Assembly (NCBI GenBank): GCA_963721005.1
Contig: CAVRHR010000007.1
Location: forward strand, 992,001 to 1,056,000
Length of the DNA stretch: 64,000 nucleotides
Reading direction: 5' to 3'
Source: VAZQ01 sp963721005
GTDB lineage: Bacteria > Pseudomonadota > Alphaproteobacteria > Rhizobiales > Xanthobacteraceae
A program made the position numbers and the translations under genes. How positions within the stretch are numbered: position 1 is the stretch's first letter; each line of letters opens with the position of its first letter. Positions 53,478-62,586 of the stretch are shown here, one piece after another. The notes beneath the pieces were generated by a model. That model worked only from the letters and a program-made list of their open reading frames with translations, did no database searches and was not told the origin of the DNA.

Positions 53478-54179
53478 ATGAGTCGTCTTCGCCAACATCC
53501 GGAAAGCCACCTTATCGACCGCATCGGGTGGTTGAGAGCGGCGGTGCTGGGGGCCAACGATGGCATCATCTCGACCGCGAGCCTGATCGTTGGCGTTGCC
53601 GCGGCTGCAGTGACGCAGAACGATGTCTTGATCGCGGGTGTTGCAGGCCTGGTGGCTGGCGCCATGTCGATGGCCGCCGGCGAGTATGTATCCGTCAGCT
53701 CTCAGTCGGACACCGAACAGGCTGATCTCGCGCGCGAGAAAGGGGAGTTGAGCGAGAACGTTGAATTCGAGCTCGAAGAGCTTGCCGAAATCTACGTCAA
53801 GCGCGGCGTCGATCGGCCGCTTGCGCGGCAGGTTGCTCAGCAGTTGATGGCGAAAGATGCCTTGGCCGCCCACGCGCGCGATGAACTTGGGATTTCGGAG
53901 ATCGCCATCGCTCGACCCGTACAAGCCGCGCTGACATCCGCAGTAATGTTTTCTGTAGGTGCGGCCATGCCCCTGCTCATGGTCATCGCATCGCCCGCCA
54001 GCACGCTTGTCCCCGTCGTGTCTGCTGCGTCTTTGGGTTTTCTCGGGCTTTTGGGTGCGATCGGAGCAAGAGCAGGCGGTGCAAACGTTCTGCGGGCCAC
54101 GACCCGGGTGACTTTCTGGGGCGCGCTGGCTATGGCGCTCACTGCCGGAATCGGGCACGTCTTTGGTACGGTCGTCTGA
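53478..54179 (+). CDS. VIT1/CCC1-family metal transporter
   Basis: The 233-residue protein has the DGIISTASLIVGVAAAAV first span, AGAMSMAAGEYVSVSSQSD, the cytoplasmic acidic metal-binding helix (ELEELAEIYVKRGVDRPLAR) and three further spans near the C-terminus. The family exports or stores Fe2+/Mn2+. The ATG at 53478 has a weak A-rich ribosome site. It runs in the same direction as the LysE gene, separated by about 95 bases. Confidence 0.85.
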   Translation: MSRLRQHPESHLIDRIGWLRAAVLGANDGIISTASLIVGVAAAAVTQNDVLIAGVAGLVAGAMSMAAGEYVSVSSQSDTEQADLAREKGELSENVEFELEELAEIYVKRGVDRPLARQVAQQLMAKDALAAHARDELGISEIAIARPVQAALTSAVMFSVGAAMPLLMVIASPASTLVPVVSAASLGFLGLLGAIGARAGGANVLRATTRVTFWGALAMALTAGIGHVFGTVV

Positions 54180-54273
54180 TAAGGACGCATTAGCGTGGAA
54201 CGCCGTTGCGGCTGAGGTCGGTTGCGACCTTGAGTGCTCGCACCCCCGTTATTGTTGTCACTGGGAGGCGCGA

Positions 54274-54894
54274 ATGGACGTGTCGAAGTTTGTCGTGGCA
54301 GCTCTCCTGCTGGAACTGACGCCCGGTCCAAACATGGCATACCTCGCGACGTTATCCCTTGCGCGCGGGCGCTTTCCCGGCTTCGTCGCAACTGCTGGAG
54401 TCGCGTTCGGTCTCTCCGTGCACGCCGTCCTTGCGGCGCTCGGCGTGGGAGTGCTGATCCAGCAGTTTTCCTTCATCTACGAGGTGCTTCGCTGGATCGG
54501 CGTCGCCTATCTCCTATTCCTCGCATGGGAAGGCTGGCAAACCCAAGCAGAAACCTCGCCCGGCCGCGCCGATTTCCGCGCTACCGTAGGTCCACTGTTC
54601 CTGCGGGGTTTTCTGTCAAACGTCTTCAACCCCAAATCGATCATCTTCTTCGTATCCGTGGTGCCTCGGTTCGTGGAGGTCGAGCCCGAGGCTTTGCCAA
54701 TACCGATACAGATGATCGTGCTGGGAAGCCTCTATGTTGGCATAGCCACAATGATGCACGCGAGCATTGTTATGATGGCGGCTCAGTTGAAACCGTGGCT
54801 CGTGGATGGACGGCGCCGGGACATCACGCGCCGAGCTTTGTCCGTAGCTCTCGCCCTGGTGGCGGTGTGGCTGGCTTGGACAACGAGACGCTGA
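54274..54894 (+). CDS. LysE-family amino acid/metabolite exporter
   Basis: GGGAGGCGCGA precedes the ATG at 54274; the upstream in-frame start at 54163 is inside the previous gene. The 206-residue product shows the LysE/RhtB signature ELTPGPNMAYLATLSLARGR and GFVATAGVAFGLSVH, then FLRGFLSNVFNPKSIIFF. Six spans are expected. The family exports amino acids or similar small molecules. Confidence 0.85.
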   Translation: MDVSKFVVAALLLELTPGPNMAYLATLSLARGRFPGFVATAGVAFGLSVHAVLAALGVGVLIQQFSFIYEVLRWIGVAYLLFLAWEGWQTQAETSPGRADFRATVGPLFLRGFLSNVFNPKSIIFFVSVVPRFVEVEPEALPIPIQMIVLGSLYVGIATMMHASIVMMAAQLKPWLVDGRRRDITRRALSVALALVAVWLAWTTRR

Positions 54895-54958
54895 ACTCAA
54901 ACTCACTATAGCTGCGATTGGGCGGTGAGCCGAGGTAAGCACTCCCGGAGCAAGGGAA

Positions 54959-55066
54959 GTGGCTGGGCGGGTCGTACGCAGCTACTTCAACTGCCACGCC
55001 GTGCCGACCAACGGGCGAGCACTGAACGTGTTCCGGCACCATGTCACCGATCTCTGGCGGCGCACG
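54959..55066 (+). pseudogene. Fragment of group II intron reverse transcriptase/maturase
   Basis: The residues SYFNCHAVPTNGRALNVFRH, then HVTDLWRRT, match the C-terminal block typical of group II intron RTs (YFNYHAVPTN). Sequence beyond is unrelated. The other intron relic, domain V at 20795, is far away. No RT core is left. Confidence 0.6.
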
Positions 55067-55206
55067 CGGACGTCGGCTCATTGGCTCCTCTGCGACATTC
55101 CGTCATGGATGCAACTCGTCCGCTGTCTGCTGGAAGAACGATTCCCATGGCTTGTTCCGGTCTCGTCCTGTAATCTTATTGCGACTTCATTGACCGGGAA
55201 GGGACC

Positions 55207-55842
55207 ATGCCGAAATTAAAGCATGTGTCACTTTGGCTCAAACTCGCTTATTCCACTTTCATGGCGATCCTGATTCCTGTTTATTGGTATTACTACGGGC
55301 TAACCAACTTTCTGTATTTTTGCGACATGGCATTGATCCTTACTCTGGTGGGCATTTGGGCCGAAAGTCCTTTGCTCCTCTCCATGTGCGCTATCGGGAT
55401 TTTGGTGCCTCAAATGCTCTGGGTCGTCGATTTTCTCACCCATCTCGTTGGTGTATCGCTCACCGGCGTGACAGATTACATGTTTCAGGCCGATCGTTCG
55501 CTTTTCCTACGCGGACTATCGCTGTTCCATGGCTGGCTGCCATTTCTGTTGGCATTTCTAATCTGGAAACTTGGATATGACTGGCGCGGTTTCCCCATCT
55601 GGACTGGATTGGCATGGGTGCTGGTCTTGATCTGCTTCTTTTTTATGCCGCCGCCGCAACCAGATCCAGGGTTGACGCCTGTCAATATCAATTACGTATG
55701 GGGGCCGAGTGATAATGTCCCGCAGACTTGGGTTTCCCCCGGTGTTTGGGTGACCGGATTAATCGTCGGACTGCCAGCGTTGCTTTTTATGCCCACTCAT
55801 TTTCTTCTGGACTACACCATGCCGAAAGTGCCATGCGCTTGA
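55207..55842 (+). CDS. Integral membrane protein of unknown function
   Basis: GGGAAGGGACC precedes the ATG at 55207. The 211-residue product is rich in Trp, Leu and Phe with six to seven likely spans (for example AILIPVYWYYYGLTNFLYF and SLFHGWLPFLLAFLIWKLG). A C-terminal periplasmic or cytoplasmic loop carries NINYVWGPSDN, and the last span ends HFLLDYTMPKV. I do not recognise a named family. No operon partner. Confidence 0.65.
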   Translation: MPKLKHVSLWLKLAYSTFMAILIPVYWYYYGLTNFLYFCDMALILTLVGIWAESPLLLSMCAIGILVPQMLWVVDFLTHLVGVSLTGVTDYMFQADRSLFLRGLSLFHGWLPFLLAFLIWKLGYDWRGFPIWTGLAWVLVLICFFFMPPPQPDPGLTPVNINYVWGPSDNVPQTWVSPGVWVTGLIVGLPALLFMPTHFLLDYTMPKVPCA

Positions 55843-56253
55843 TAAGGTGCTCGGTTTGACCGTGCCAGCCACTCTGTGCATCATCGTGGATGATGTCATC
55901 GAAAACGGCGATGTCTTGCTGCGGTCCATGACCGCTTGTGGCCCCTACCTGGAAGTGCCGGTCGATCTGAAGAGAATCCGGTTACGGGGCAGACCGGAAA
56001 ACATATGTTCGGTCTGATGATTGCCGGTTTTGACCCCCATCGCCGGCTCTTCAGTGAGTACCGCCGGCGCCTTCCGGCGCACGCCTCCAGAGATTCATTT
56101 CTCGATAATGCGAAGCGCGGAGGCAGGCAACGTTCGACTACATCCTCCCCGGCATCATCCTCTCCGGCATCGGTCAGTGGGATGACATGATGTTGACTTT
56201 CACCTTGAGCATGGGAGAATACTCAGGGTTTAGTAGATAGATGGTATCCTGCT
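55843..56253. other. No supported gene
   Basis: Contains a GGTTTTGACCCCCATCGCCG string similar to the dispersed GGGTTTGACCC repeat flanks at 25245 and 35047, and short unsupported frames. Confidence 0.35.
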
Positions 56254-57175
56254 ATGGATGTGGGCGCCTGGGTGAGGCTACGGAGCTTTTCCATGGAAAC
56301 AAGGAAACACGAAAGCTTCGCCAGTCACTGCTGGCACGCCGACAGCGTCGATAAGCGGCGAACTTCCGTTCGAAGTAGGCGCGGCCCGAGTTTGCTCATC
56401 GCGGCAGCGGTATGGACCGGGACGGCATGTGCAACGACTAATGCCCAAACTGTCATAGGCAGCCCTGGTGCTGGATTTCAAAACTGGACGGCGGGAAACC
56501 TCAACAACAATGGTGCGCCATTTTGGGACGCTCCGACCAGGAGTTTTGGAAGTTATAGCGGTAATCAAGACAGTAAAAACGCAGGGTGCAGGGTATTGTC
56601 TGACAGGAACCGGCGACTGCGTGGGGATAGGCAGCCACTCGTCTGCGCCTGGGCCATTGCCATTTTGGGGAATGTCCTATGATTCAGTCAACGACGTCGG
56701 CGGCGCACTCGACCCCAAAGTCTATTTCCACCGAAGTCCCTCTGTTCGTACCTTGAAAGCAATCTTGGAACTCCAGTTCACGACAGTTTCGGGCGAAATC
56801 AATGAAATTGGCTGGTTTGAGACAAATTCGACCGGGAGCGTTGTAGGGACCAGGCACATTCTATTCCGTGGGGGCGGGGTTCCGCCGGGCAGTGGGACAC
56901 CCGACCCTATTGGAAAAAAAGTCACGTTCAAACCAACTCAGCATTTCGGGTACTACTTTAGCGACGTGAGCGAAAACGGTTGCCTGGCTTATACGCTCTC
57001 CAGCTTCAATGACGCCACGGCCGCCAAAGACTGCACCAACCACAACTTCGTGGTTTTTGCTGCTAATTCCGGCTCTCACCATTCCACATTCTGGATTGCG
57101 GCCGAAGATCCGCCAGGGTGCGGCGACGGCGACTGCAACCTGACTTTGATGAAAGTCGCTCCCGCGGAAGAATAA
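56254..57175 (+). pseudogene. Secreted protein gene broken by a 7-bp tandem duplication
   Basis: The first part (from a start near 56254 or 56293) encodes a signal peptide (LLIAAAVWTGTACATTNAQT) and the mature start VIGSPGAGFQNWTAGNLNNN. At 56581-56594 GCAGGGT occurs twice; removing one copy joins DSKNAG to YCLTGTGDCVGIGSHS, which continues to 57175 in the other frame. The product would have about 300 residues, with a long beta-rich domain and CGDGDCNL near the end. There is no PEP-CTERM tail. Function unknown. Confidence 0.65.
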
Positions 57176-57300
57176 GACGATGCGGCTCAAAAAGCGGGCG
57201 GCGGCTCCGTTTATTGTTTTCCGTCCGGCCCTTTGACGGAACCATATCTTGCATCGGACTCGGCAGTACGTAGCTTGCTGTGGTGCATGAGTCGGCTTAT

Positions 57301-57527
57301 GGCCGATTTTGTTGCAAAAGTCGAAAGTTGCAGGGCCACGAATTTTTCGCGAAAACACGAAACGGGATGCGATCAATGATTCGTATAACCTCAATCGCAT
57401 TGTCGAAGGCGCCTGTGAGTTTAGCGTCAGGCGATGAGGTCCCCCGCATCTCTACACGAAAGCCGCACCTGCAGCCCGCAGAAGTTTTCATCACCAGTGC
57501 AAAACGACTTTTGCAACAAAATCGGCC
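57301..57527. mobile_element. MITE, 227 bp with 23-bp perfect inverted repeats
   Basis: The left end GGCCGATTTTGTTGCAAAAG TCG (57301-57323) is the exact complement of 57505-57527. Flanks do not show an obvious target duplication. The interior has no coding capacity that I trust, although frames are open across it. A similar end string occurs at 45630. Confidence 0.85.
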
Positions 57528-57620
57528 CAAAGCGGCCGTTCGCGGCGATGCAGCACGATGTCGGCAATCGAGGGAAAACCGGACGCTCGGCGGACGAGGA
57601 CCGAACCGACGCTTTTGACC

Positions 57621-59316
57621 CAGGCCGTGTAAAAACCCGCACCGATGCTATGATTCCCTGGCTGAATCGCCGGGGGAAGTGATGAAGGGTTTCGTTCAAG
57701 GGGCGGATCGCCAGCAGACGACCTTGTTGCCGGAATGCCTCGATGATTGGGTTAACGAGAGCAATCCCGTTCGCGCGGTCGATGTGTTCGTCAATGCTCT
57801 AGAACTCCGCGACCTCGGGTTCGATGGCGTCGATCCGGCAGCGACCGGCCGGCCCGGGTATCATCCTTCGCCGATGCTCAAGCTGTACATCTACGGCTAT
57901 CTCAACCGGGTCCAATCGAGCCGGCGGCTGGAGCGTGAGGCTGGCCGCAATCTGGAAGTGATGTGGCTGACGGGACGCCTCGTTCCGGATCACAAGACCA
58001 TCGCCGATTTCCGCAAGGACAACGGTCTCGCGATCAAGAAGGTCTGTGTGCAATTCGTCGCCTTTTGCCGCAAAATGGGGCTGCTCGCGAAAGCGAGCGT
58101 CGCGATCGACGGCAGCAAGTTCAAGGCGGTGAACTCGCGCGACAACAACTTCACGAAGGGGAAGATGGACCGCCGCCTGGCGCAGATCGAGGAGAGCGTT
58201 GCGCGCTATTTGAGCCAGCTCGACGCCGCCGATCGCCAGACAGCCACCGGCGAGGCGCCGTCGGAGGAGCTTGCCGCCAGGACCAAGCGGCTCAAGGAGA
58301 AGCTCGCCAAGCTGGAAGAAGAGGTGAAGCGCCTGAAGGCTATCGAGAAGCAGATGCTGGCCGCGCCCGATCAGCAGATATCGTTCACTGACCCTGATTC
58401 CCGCTCGATGGCGACCAGCGGGCGCGGCTCCGGCATGGTCGGCTACAACGTGCAAACTGCCGTCGATACGACGAACCATCTGATTGTTGCGCACGAGGTC
58501 ACCAACGTCGGCACCGATAAGTCGCAGCTCGCGAACATGGCCAACCAAGCGAAGGCGGCGTTGGAGGCAGAAAGCCTCGAAGCCTTCGCCGACCGCGGCT
58601 ACTTCAAAGGCGAGGAGATTCTCGCATGCGAGGAGGCCAGCGTCACGGTCACGTTGCCAAAACCTCAGACATCGGGCGCGAAGTCGGAAGGGCGCTTCGG
58701 AAAGCCGGATTTCCGCTATGTGGCTGAGGAGGACGTTTACATCTGTCCTGCCAGTGAGAAGCTCGTCCACCACTTCACGAACGAGGAAGATGGATTGGTC
58801 CTGCGCCACTACTGGACCAACGCGTGCCACACCTGCGTGCTGAAGGCTCAGTGCACGAAGGGCCCGCAGCGCCGCATCAAGCGGTGGGAGCACGAGCACG
58901 TTGTCGATACCGTGCAGGCACGCCTGGACAAAAATCCGAATGCGATGCGTACTCGCCGCGAGACGGTCGAGCATCCGTTCGGCACGCTGAAGATGCGGAT
59001 GGGAGCGACGCACTTTCTGATGAAGACGCTGCCGAAGGTGGCGACCGAGATGGCGCTGCACGTGCTCGCCTACAACCTCACGCGCGTGATGAACATCGTC
59101 GGCATCAAACCGCTCCTCGCGGCGATCCGGGCGTGAGGAGCGTGTGCTGTTCTGCGCGCCGTGTGACCGTTCAGGTCGCTCAGCGTGGCCCGAGGTGCCG
59201 CCAGGGTTGAACTCCAGACTCGATACAGCAAAAATATGCTCAGATGGTCGTGTAAACGTCGATCGCTCCTCGTTGCGCGCAATTTCGGGGGAGGAAAAAC
59301 GTTTTCACACGGCCTG
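57621..59316 (+). mobile_element. Complete IS1182-type element, 1696 bp, with 4-bp target duplication
   Basis: Ends are CAGGCCGTGTAAAAACC at 57621 and the complement of GTTTTCACACGGCCTG at 59316. GACC flanks it on both sides (57617-57620 and 59317-59320). Removing one copy restores CTTTTGACCCGAAGCGGACA, a string of the interspersed-repeat type. The transposase inside is intact. Confidence 0.85.
57682..59136 (+). CDS. IS1182-family transposase (484 aa)
   Basis: The ATG at 57682 follows CGGGGGAAG. Parts are as in the copy at 38331: FVQGADRQQTTLLPECLDDW, SVAIDGSKFKAVNSR, AFADRGYFKGEEIL, CVLKAQC and VEHPFGTLKMRMG. A coiled-coil linker of about 60 residues precedes the central Asp. The two transposases are clearly diverged, so they are two IS species sharing end sequences rather than recent copies. 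Confidence 0.9.
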   Translation: MKGFVQGADRQQTTLLPECLDDWVNESNPVRAVDVFVNALELRDLGFDGVDPAATGRPGYHPSPMLKLYIYGYLNRVQSSRRLEREAGRNLEVMWLTGRLVPDHKTIADFRKDNGLAIKKVCVQFVAFCRKMGLLAKASVAIDGSKFKAVNSRDNNFTKGKMDRRLAQIEESVARYLSQLDAADRQTATGEAPSEELAARTKRLKEKLAKLEEEVKRLKAIEKQMLAAPDQQISFTDPDSRSMATSGRGSGMVGYNVQTAVDTTNHLIVAHEVTNVGTDKSQLANMANQAKAALEAESLEAFADRGYFKGEEILACEEASVTVTLPKPQTSGAKSEGRFGKPDFRYVAEEDVYICPASEKLVHHFTNEEDGLVLRHYWTNACHTCVLKAQCTKGPQRRIKRWEHEHVVDTVQARLDKNPNAMRTRRETVEHPFGTLKMRMGATHFLMKTLPKVATEMALHVLAYNLTRVMNIVGIKPLLAAIRA

Positions 59317-59361
59317 GACCCGAAGCGGACATCGGTTACCGGCACGACAAATGCCTGCCGC

Positions 59362-59782
59362 TCAATCGAGCTTGATGTTGGCCACCCCGCGACCACTTCT
59401 CCATTTCATCGGCGACGAGCTTGCCGAATTGGGGCGGATGTCATCGCCATGGGAACCGCCCCCAGGTCGGCGAGCCGCGCTTTGAGAGTGTGGTCGTCTG
59501 AGAGGCCACGTTGATCTCCCGATTGAGCCGGTCGACAATTTCCGTGGGTGTGTGTTTTGGCGCAGCGAGACCGAAAAACCCGCTCGCTTCGTAGCCGGGG
59601 ATGGATTCGCCTATGGACGGGACGTCCGGCAACGCCGCCGATCGCGTGGCCGCAGTGACAGCCAGAGCACGCAGCTTGCCTGCCCTCACGTACTCGATCG
59701 ACGCGGTAATATCCTCGAACATAACCTGCACCTGTCCGCCAAGCAGATCGATGAGCGCGGGCCCGGCGCCACGATAGTTCAC
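59362..59782 (-). pseudogene. 3' part of a TctC/Bug binding protein gene, frameshifted
   Basis: The minus strand reads NYRGAGPALIDLLGGQVQVM, IEYVRAGKLRALAVTAATRS and PKHTPTEIVDRLNREINVAS, the C-terminal half of the TctC family. Near 59500 the frame is lost; pieces of the normal end (VANIKLD then TGA at 59362) follow in other frames. The 5' half was replaced by unrelated sequence at 59782. Confidence 0.7.
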
Positions 59783-59821
59783 CGTAGCCAGGTCGACGCC
59801 AGCCAGATGGAACGGCTGATC

Positions 59822-59995
59822 ATGTCACCCTGGCCGAGGAGCCAGGAGGAAAACCAGATCCGGAAGATTCAGTTTGCCGCTCTGATCGAGCGGAGAAATG
59901 AAGCGGCCCGTCAGTTTCTCAAAAAGGCCGCCCTACGCCGCAGGGTACGTGGTTCACGGAATGCTACAGATACTTTGTCTAAAATCGGCGGGTAG
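59822..59995 (+). CDS. Small basic helical protein, member of a duplicated family
   Basis: The 57-codon frame MSPWPRSQEENQIRKIQFAA, LIERRNEAARQFLKKAALRR is duplicated at 60656-60790, where one extra A shifts the frame. It is a short Arg/Lys-rich helix; no ribosome site is clear. The 59815-59900 DNA is about 80% identical to the second copy. Confidence 0.4.
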   Translation: MSPWPRSQEENQIRKIQFAALIERRNEAARQFLKKAALRRRVRGSRNATDTLSKIGG

Positions 59996-60001
59996 GCCGT
60001 A

Positions 60002-60295
60002 ATGAAAAATTTCTCGGTCTTTTATACAGAAGCAGGCTATATCGACGCCGTCGCGACGCCGCATCTTCGGGCGCCGGCCAACGCCCACCGCGGAAGAAAG
60101 CGAGCTGACGTGGCTGCGACGAGACCCTGGTCCACCTTGGAGCTCGATGACCTGGAGCACGGTCTCCGGATCGGGGTCTCCATCGAGGTCATTGGCGACT
60201 TCATCGAGCGTGACGTCAACGACGTACGATGTACAGCCGCCGAACGCGGTCTACTTTTGCGACGAGCCCGCCTCCCCGAAGAAGCCCTTAACTAG
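60002..60295 (+). CDS. Small protein with HTH-like helix pair
   Basis: The 97-residue product starts MKNFSVFYTEAGYIDAVATP and has RPWSTLELDDLEHGLRIGVS, then IEVIGDFIERDVNDVRCTAA: a Trp-containing helix followed by IxxIGDFI helices, similar to short Myb/SANT- or sigma-like DNA-binding modules. The function is inference. A 7-bp hairpin (60299-60319) follows right after the stop. Confidence 0.5.
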   Translation: MKNFSVFYTEAGYIDAVATPHLRAPANAHRGRKRADVAATRPWSTLELDDLEHGLRIGVSIEVIGDFIERDVNDVRCTAAERGLLLRRARLPEEALN

Positions 60296-60298
60296 CTG

Positions 60299-60319
60299 CC
60301 CGAGAGGGAGGTTCTCGGG
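60299..60319 (+). terminator. Short hairpin after the small HTH-like gene
   Basis: CCCGAGA and TCTCGGG form a 7-bp perfect stem around GGGAGGT; no T run follows. Confidence 0.4.
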
Positions 60320-60463
60320 CCACATGGGCGCTCTGCCGTGATCTCCGGCACAGGCGCCGACGTGCGAGTCGAAGTTGCGGTTGAGCCACGCGCGCGCGCC
60401 CTTATGTTACCCGATGGGGTGAATCGGTCCCGGCCGCGTGTCGATTTGTCGAGAGGAAGAACA

Positions 60464-60631
60464 ATGTCGCCGAAAATCAGCGAAGAAGAGCTTAAGACTG
60501 AGGACGAGATAGCGCGGGAAAAGCTCGGGCCAAGGGGCGTCCCAGGTGAGCCTGATAGGCCCAAATTGACGCCCAGACAGCGAAAAAAAGAGGTCCCTGA
60601 GGTCGGGGAGTTCGATGGACACGTCGCCTGA
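60464..60631 (+). CDS. Small charged protein (55 aa)
   Basis: GAGAGGAAG precedes the ATG at 60464. The product MSPKISEEELKTEDEIAREK then LGPRGVPGEPDRPKLTPRQR is highly charged and likely unstructured, with a Pro-rich centre. The open frame upstream to 60338 is not needed. Function unknown. Confidence 0.45.
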   Translation: MSPKISEEELKTEDEIAREKLGPRGVPGEPDRPKLTPRQRKKEVPEVGEFDGHVA

Positions 60632-60655
60632 TTGTACCAATGTGACAGATGGATC

Positions 60656-60790
60656 GGCTGATCTTGTCGCCCTGGCCGAGGAGCCAGGAGGAAAAACCAG
60701 ATCCGGAAGAGTCAGTTTGCCGCTCTGATCGACCAAAGAGATGAATTGCTCGGCGATTTCTTGCGGAGGCAGCCCTACGCCGCCGAATCA
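60656..60790 (+). pseudogene. Frameshifted copy of the gene at 59822-59995
   Basis: GGAGGAAAAACCAGATCC has one more A than GGAGGAAAACCAGATCC at 59845-59861. After that point the family sequence continues one frame over (IRKSQFAALIDQRDELLGDF, then LRRQPYAAES). Confidence 0.5.
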
Positions 60791-60991
60791 ATTCGGCCGG
60801 GGAGTCGGATCAGCCGGAGAAGCCAGTTTCGCGCTGATCGCCTTCCCGTTCTTCCACTCGATGACGGTCTGCGCGCCGCTCGTCGTGTCGCGGACGACGA
60901 TCTCGCTCTGCGGGTTGCGCCCCTTCAGGAACAAGCCGGCCTCCAAGGCCGTTTCCATCGCGTCCCGATGAGATCGAACGTTGCCGTCCAC
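60788..60991 (-). CDS. Small conserved protein, paralogue of 11926-12129
   Basis: From GTG at 60991 the product has 67 residues: HRDAMETALEAGLFLKGRNP, SEIVVRDTTSGAQTVIEWKN and GKAISAKLA. The pattern is shared over nearly its whole length with 11926-12129. The ribosome site is unclear. Function unknown. Confidence 0.5.
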   Translation of the reverse strand: MDGNVRSHRDAMETALEAGLFLKGRNPQSEIVVRDTTSGAQTVIEWKNGKAISAKLASPADPTPRPN

Positions 60992-61019
60992 TAATATAAG
61001 CGCTGGCCGAGATGATCAC

Positions 61020-61070
61020 TTTTGAGCTTGTTAAAGAAGCGTTCGACGAGGTTGCCCGCGGACGTGAGGC
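61020..61070 (-). pseudogene. IS5-type transposase relic
   Basis: The minus strand reads NLVERFFNKLK, a motif of IS5/IS427-type transposase C-termini, with no flanking family sequence. Confidence 0.4.
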
Positions 61071-61139
61071 AACGAGCGAACGCGGAATTGGACTCCTACG
61101 ACGCCCAGGCCGAAGTGCTCAGCTTGGAACCCCTTGAGA

Positions 61140-62430
61140 TCAAACGGTCGTCGGGGCCGTTCCGGGTCGCACCGTGAGGGCCTCGCGCGCCGCGTCCTTG
61201 AACACTTGGTCTGGCGGCAAGATCAGCGCGGCCGAACGCACGCGCTGGTGCGCGAGGTCGACGCCGGGCGGGCTCACGCCCCGCTCGGCCAGGGCCTTGG
61301 CGGCCTGGATCAGCCGGTGGCGCGCCATTATGATGCCGTTGTCGGTGGAAACCAGGTTCTCCTTGGTCCGATCGACGATGGGCCCCATGCTTTCCTGCAG
61401 CGAAGCGTCCTGCATGGCAATGCCTTCGACGCCGCTATAGGTGTCGCCGCGCCGCTGCGCGGCCCGGTCGATCAGATAATCGTTGTCGCGGTTGGCGACT
61501 GGACGATAGGTACCGGGCGTGTTGAGGACATGGATGCCCTTGCCTTGCTGCATGGCTGTGCGCTCGGCGTCGGTGAGCGCCCGGGTCGGATGAAAATCGT
61601 AGCTCCAGGCCCAGCAATTCTCGTCATCGATCGGGATCCAGAAGTGGCCGTGCACCGAATGACCGCCGCGCGGCGGGATCATTGTGAACGAGGGCATGAC
61701 CCATTGGGTGATACGCCAATAATAGTTGCCCGCCTCGGCATTGCGGCGCGCCCCGATATAGAGCCCTCCCGGGCTCTCCACCACCTCGAACACCGGCCGC
61801 GCGTCGCTGAGATTGTATTGATTGCCCTTGGCGCCTTTGAACAGGGGATCCGAGTTGATGTTGCCGCGATGCAGGAAGGAAACGTGGCTCGAAATCGATG
61901 CCGCCTTCCATCGCCTGCAGCCAGTTGCTCTCCTGCAGGCGCTTCGACACGAAACGCTGCGCGGGCGGCACCATGGCAAACTCCCATTCCGGCAGCGGCG
62001 GCTTGTGCTGCACGGGGCCCATATAGGTCCACAGCAAGCCGCCGCGCTCGACCAGCGGATACGACTTGAGCTTGATCTTCCTGGCAAAGCCGCTTTCCTC
62101 GGGCTCGGAGGGAACCTCGATGCATTGCCCAGTGAAGTCGAACTTCCAGCCGTGATAGGGACAGCGCAGGCCGCATTCCTCGTTGCGACCGAACCACAGC
62201 GACACGCCGCGGTGGGCGCAGAACTCGTCGATCAGCCCATAACGCCCGAGGCTGTCGCGAAACGCCACCAACCTCTCGGAGAGGATCTTGACGCGCGCCG
62301 GCGGGCAGTCGTTCGTGGGCAGTTCCTCGGCCAGCAGGACGGGAGTCCAGTAGCGGCGGAACATCTCGCCCATCGGGGTTCCGGGGCCGGTTTTGGTGAC
62401 GAATTCGTTCTGTTGCGCCCGCAAGGTCAT
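61140..62430 (-). pseudogene. Rieske aromatic ring-hydroxylating oxygenase, one frameshift
   Basis: The N-terminal 185 residues start MTLRAQQNEFVTKTGPGTPM and carry the Rieske cluster ligands FCAHRGVSLWFG and CPYHGWKFDF. The sequence is of the phthalate 4,5-dioxygenase oxygenase type. Near 61892 (AAA on the plus strand) one extra base shifts the frame. The catalytic domain then continues in the next frame (SHVSFLHRGNINSDPLFKGA, ..., PPGVDLAHQRVRSAALILP) to 61140, about 430 residues in all, the normal length. With the base restored, the enzyme would add O2 to an aromatic ring using a separate reductase that is not in view. It lies 156 bases downstream of the cupin gene, in the same direction. 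Confidence 0.75.
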
Positions 62431-62586
62431 GTCGGTCCATCCGATGGGTTGTCACGAAACGATAGATGCTGATCAAGAATCGTCGCTCGGGTCATTGACC
62501 TGAATCAAAGCTCGAACGGACACCGCCCGAAGGCGGCGCCCGTCGTCGTCGCCCCCGCCGGATCTATCGAGCGGGCCACAAACGCG

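Noticed and set aside
57301..57530. 77-codon minus-strand frame across the MITE
   Set aside because: The frame lies between and includes the inverted repeats; it is an accident of the MITE sequence.
57799..59061. 420-codon open frame antisense to the IS1182 transposase
   Set aside because: Entirely inside the transposase on the other strand; the transposase has its full set of catalytic motifs.
61134..62472. Long plus-strand frames over the oxygenase
   Set aside because: Antisense to Rieske motifs; His/Arg-rich translation.
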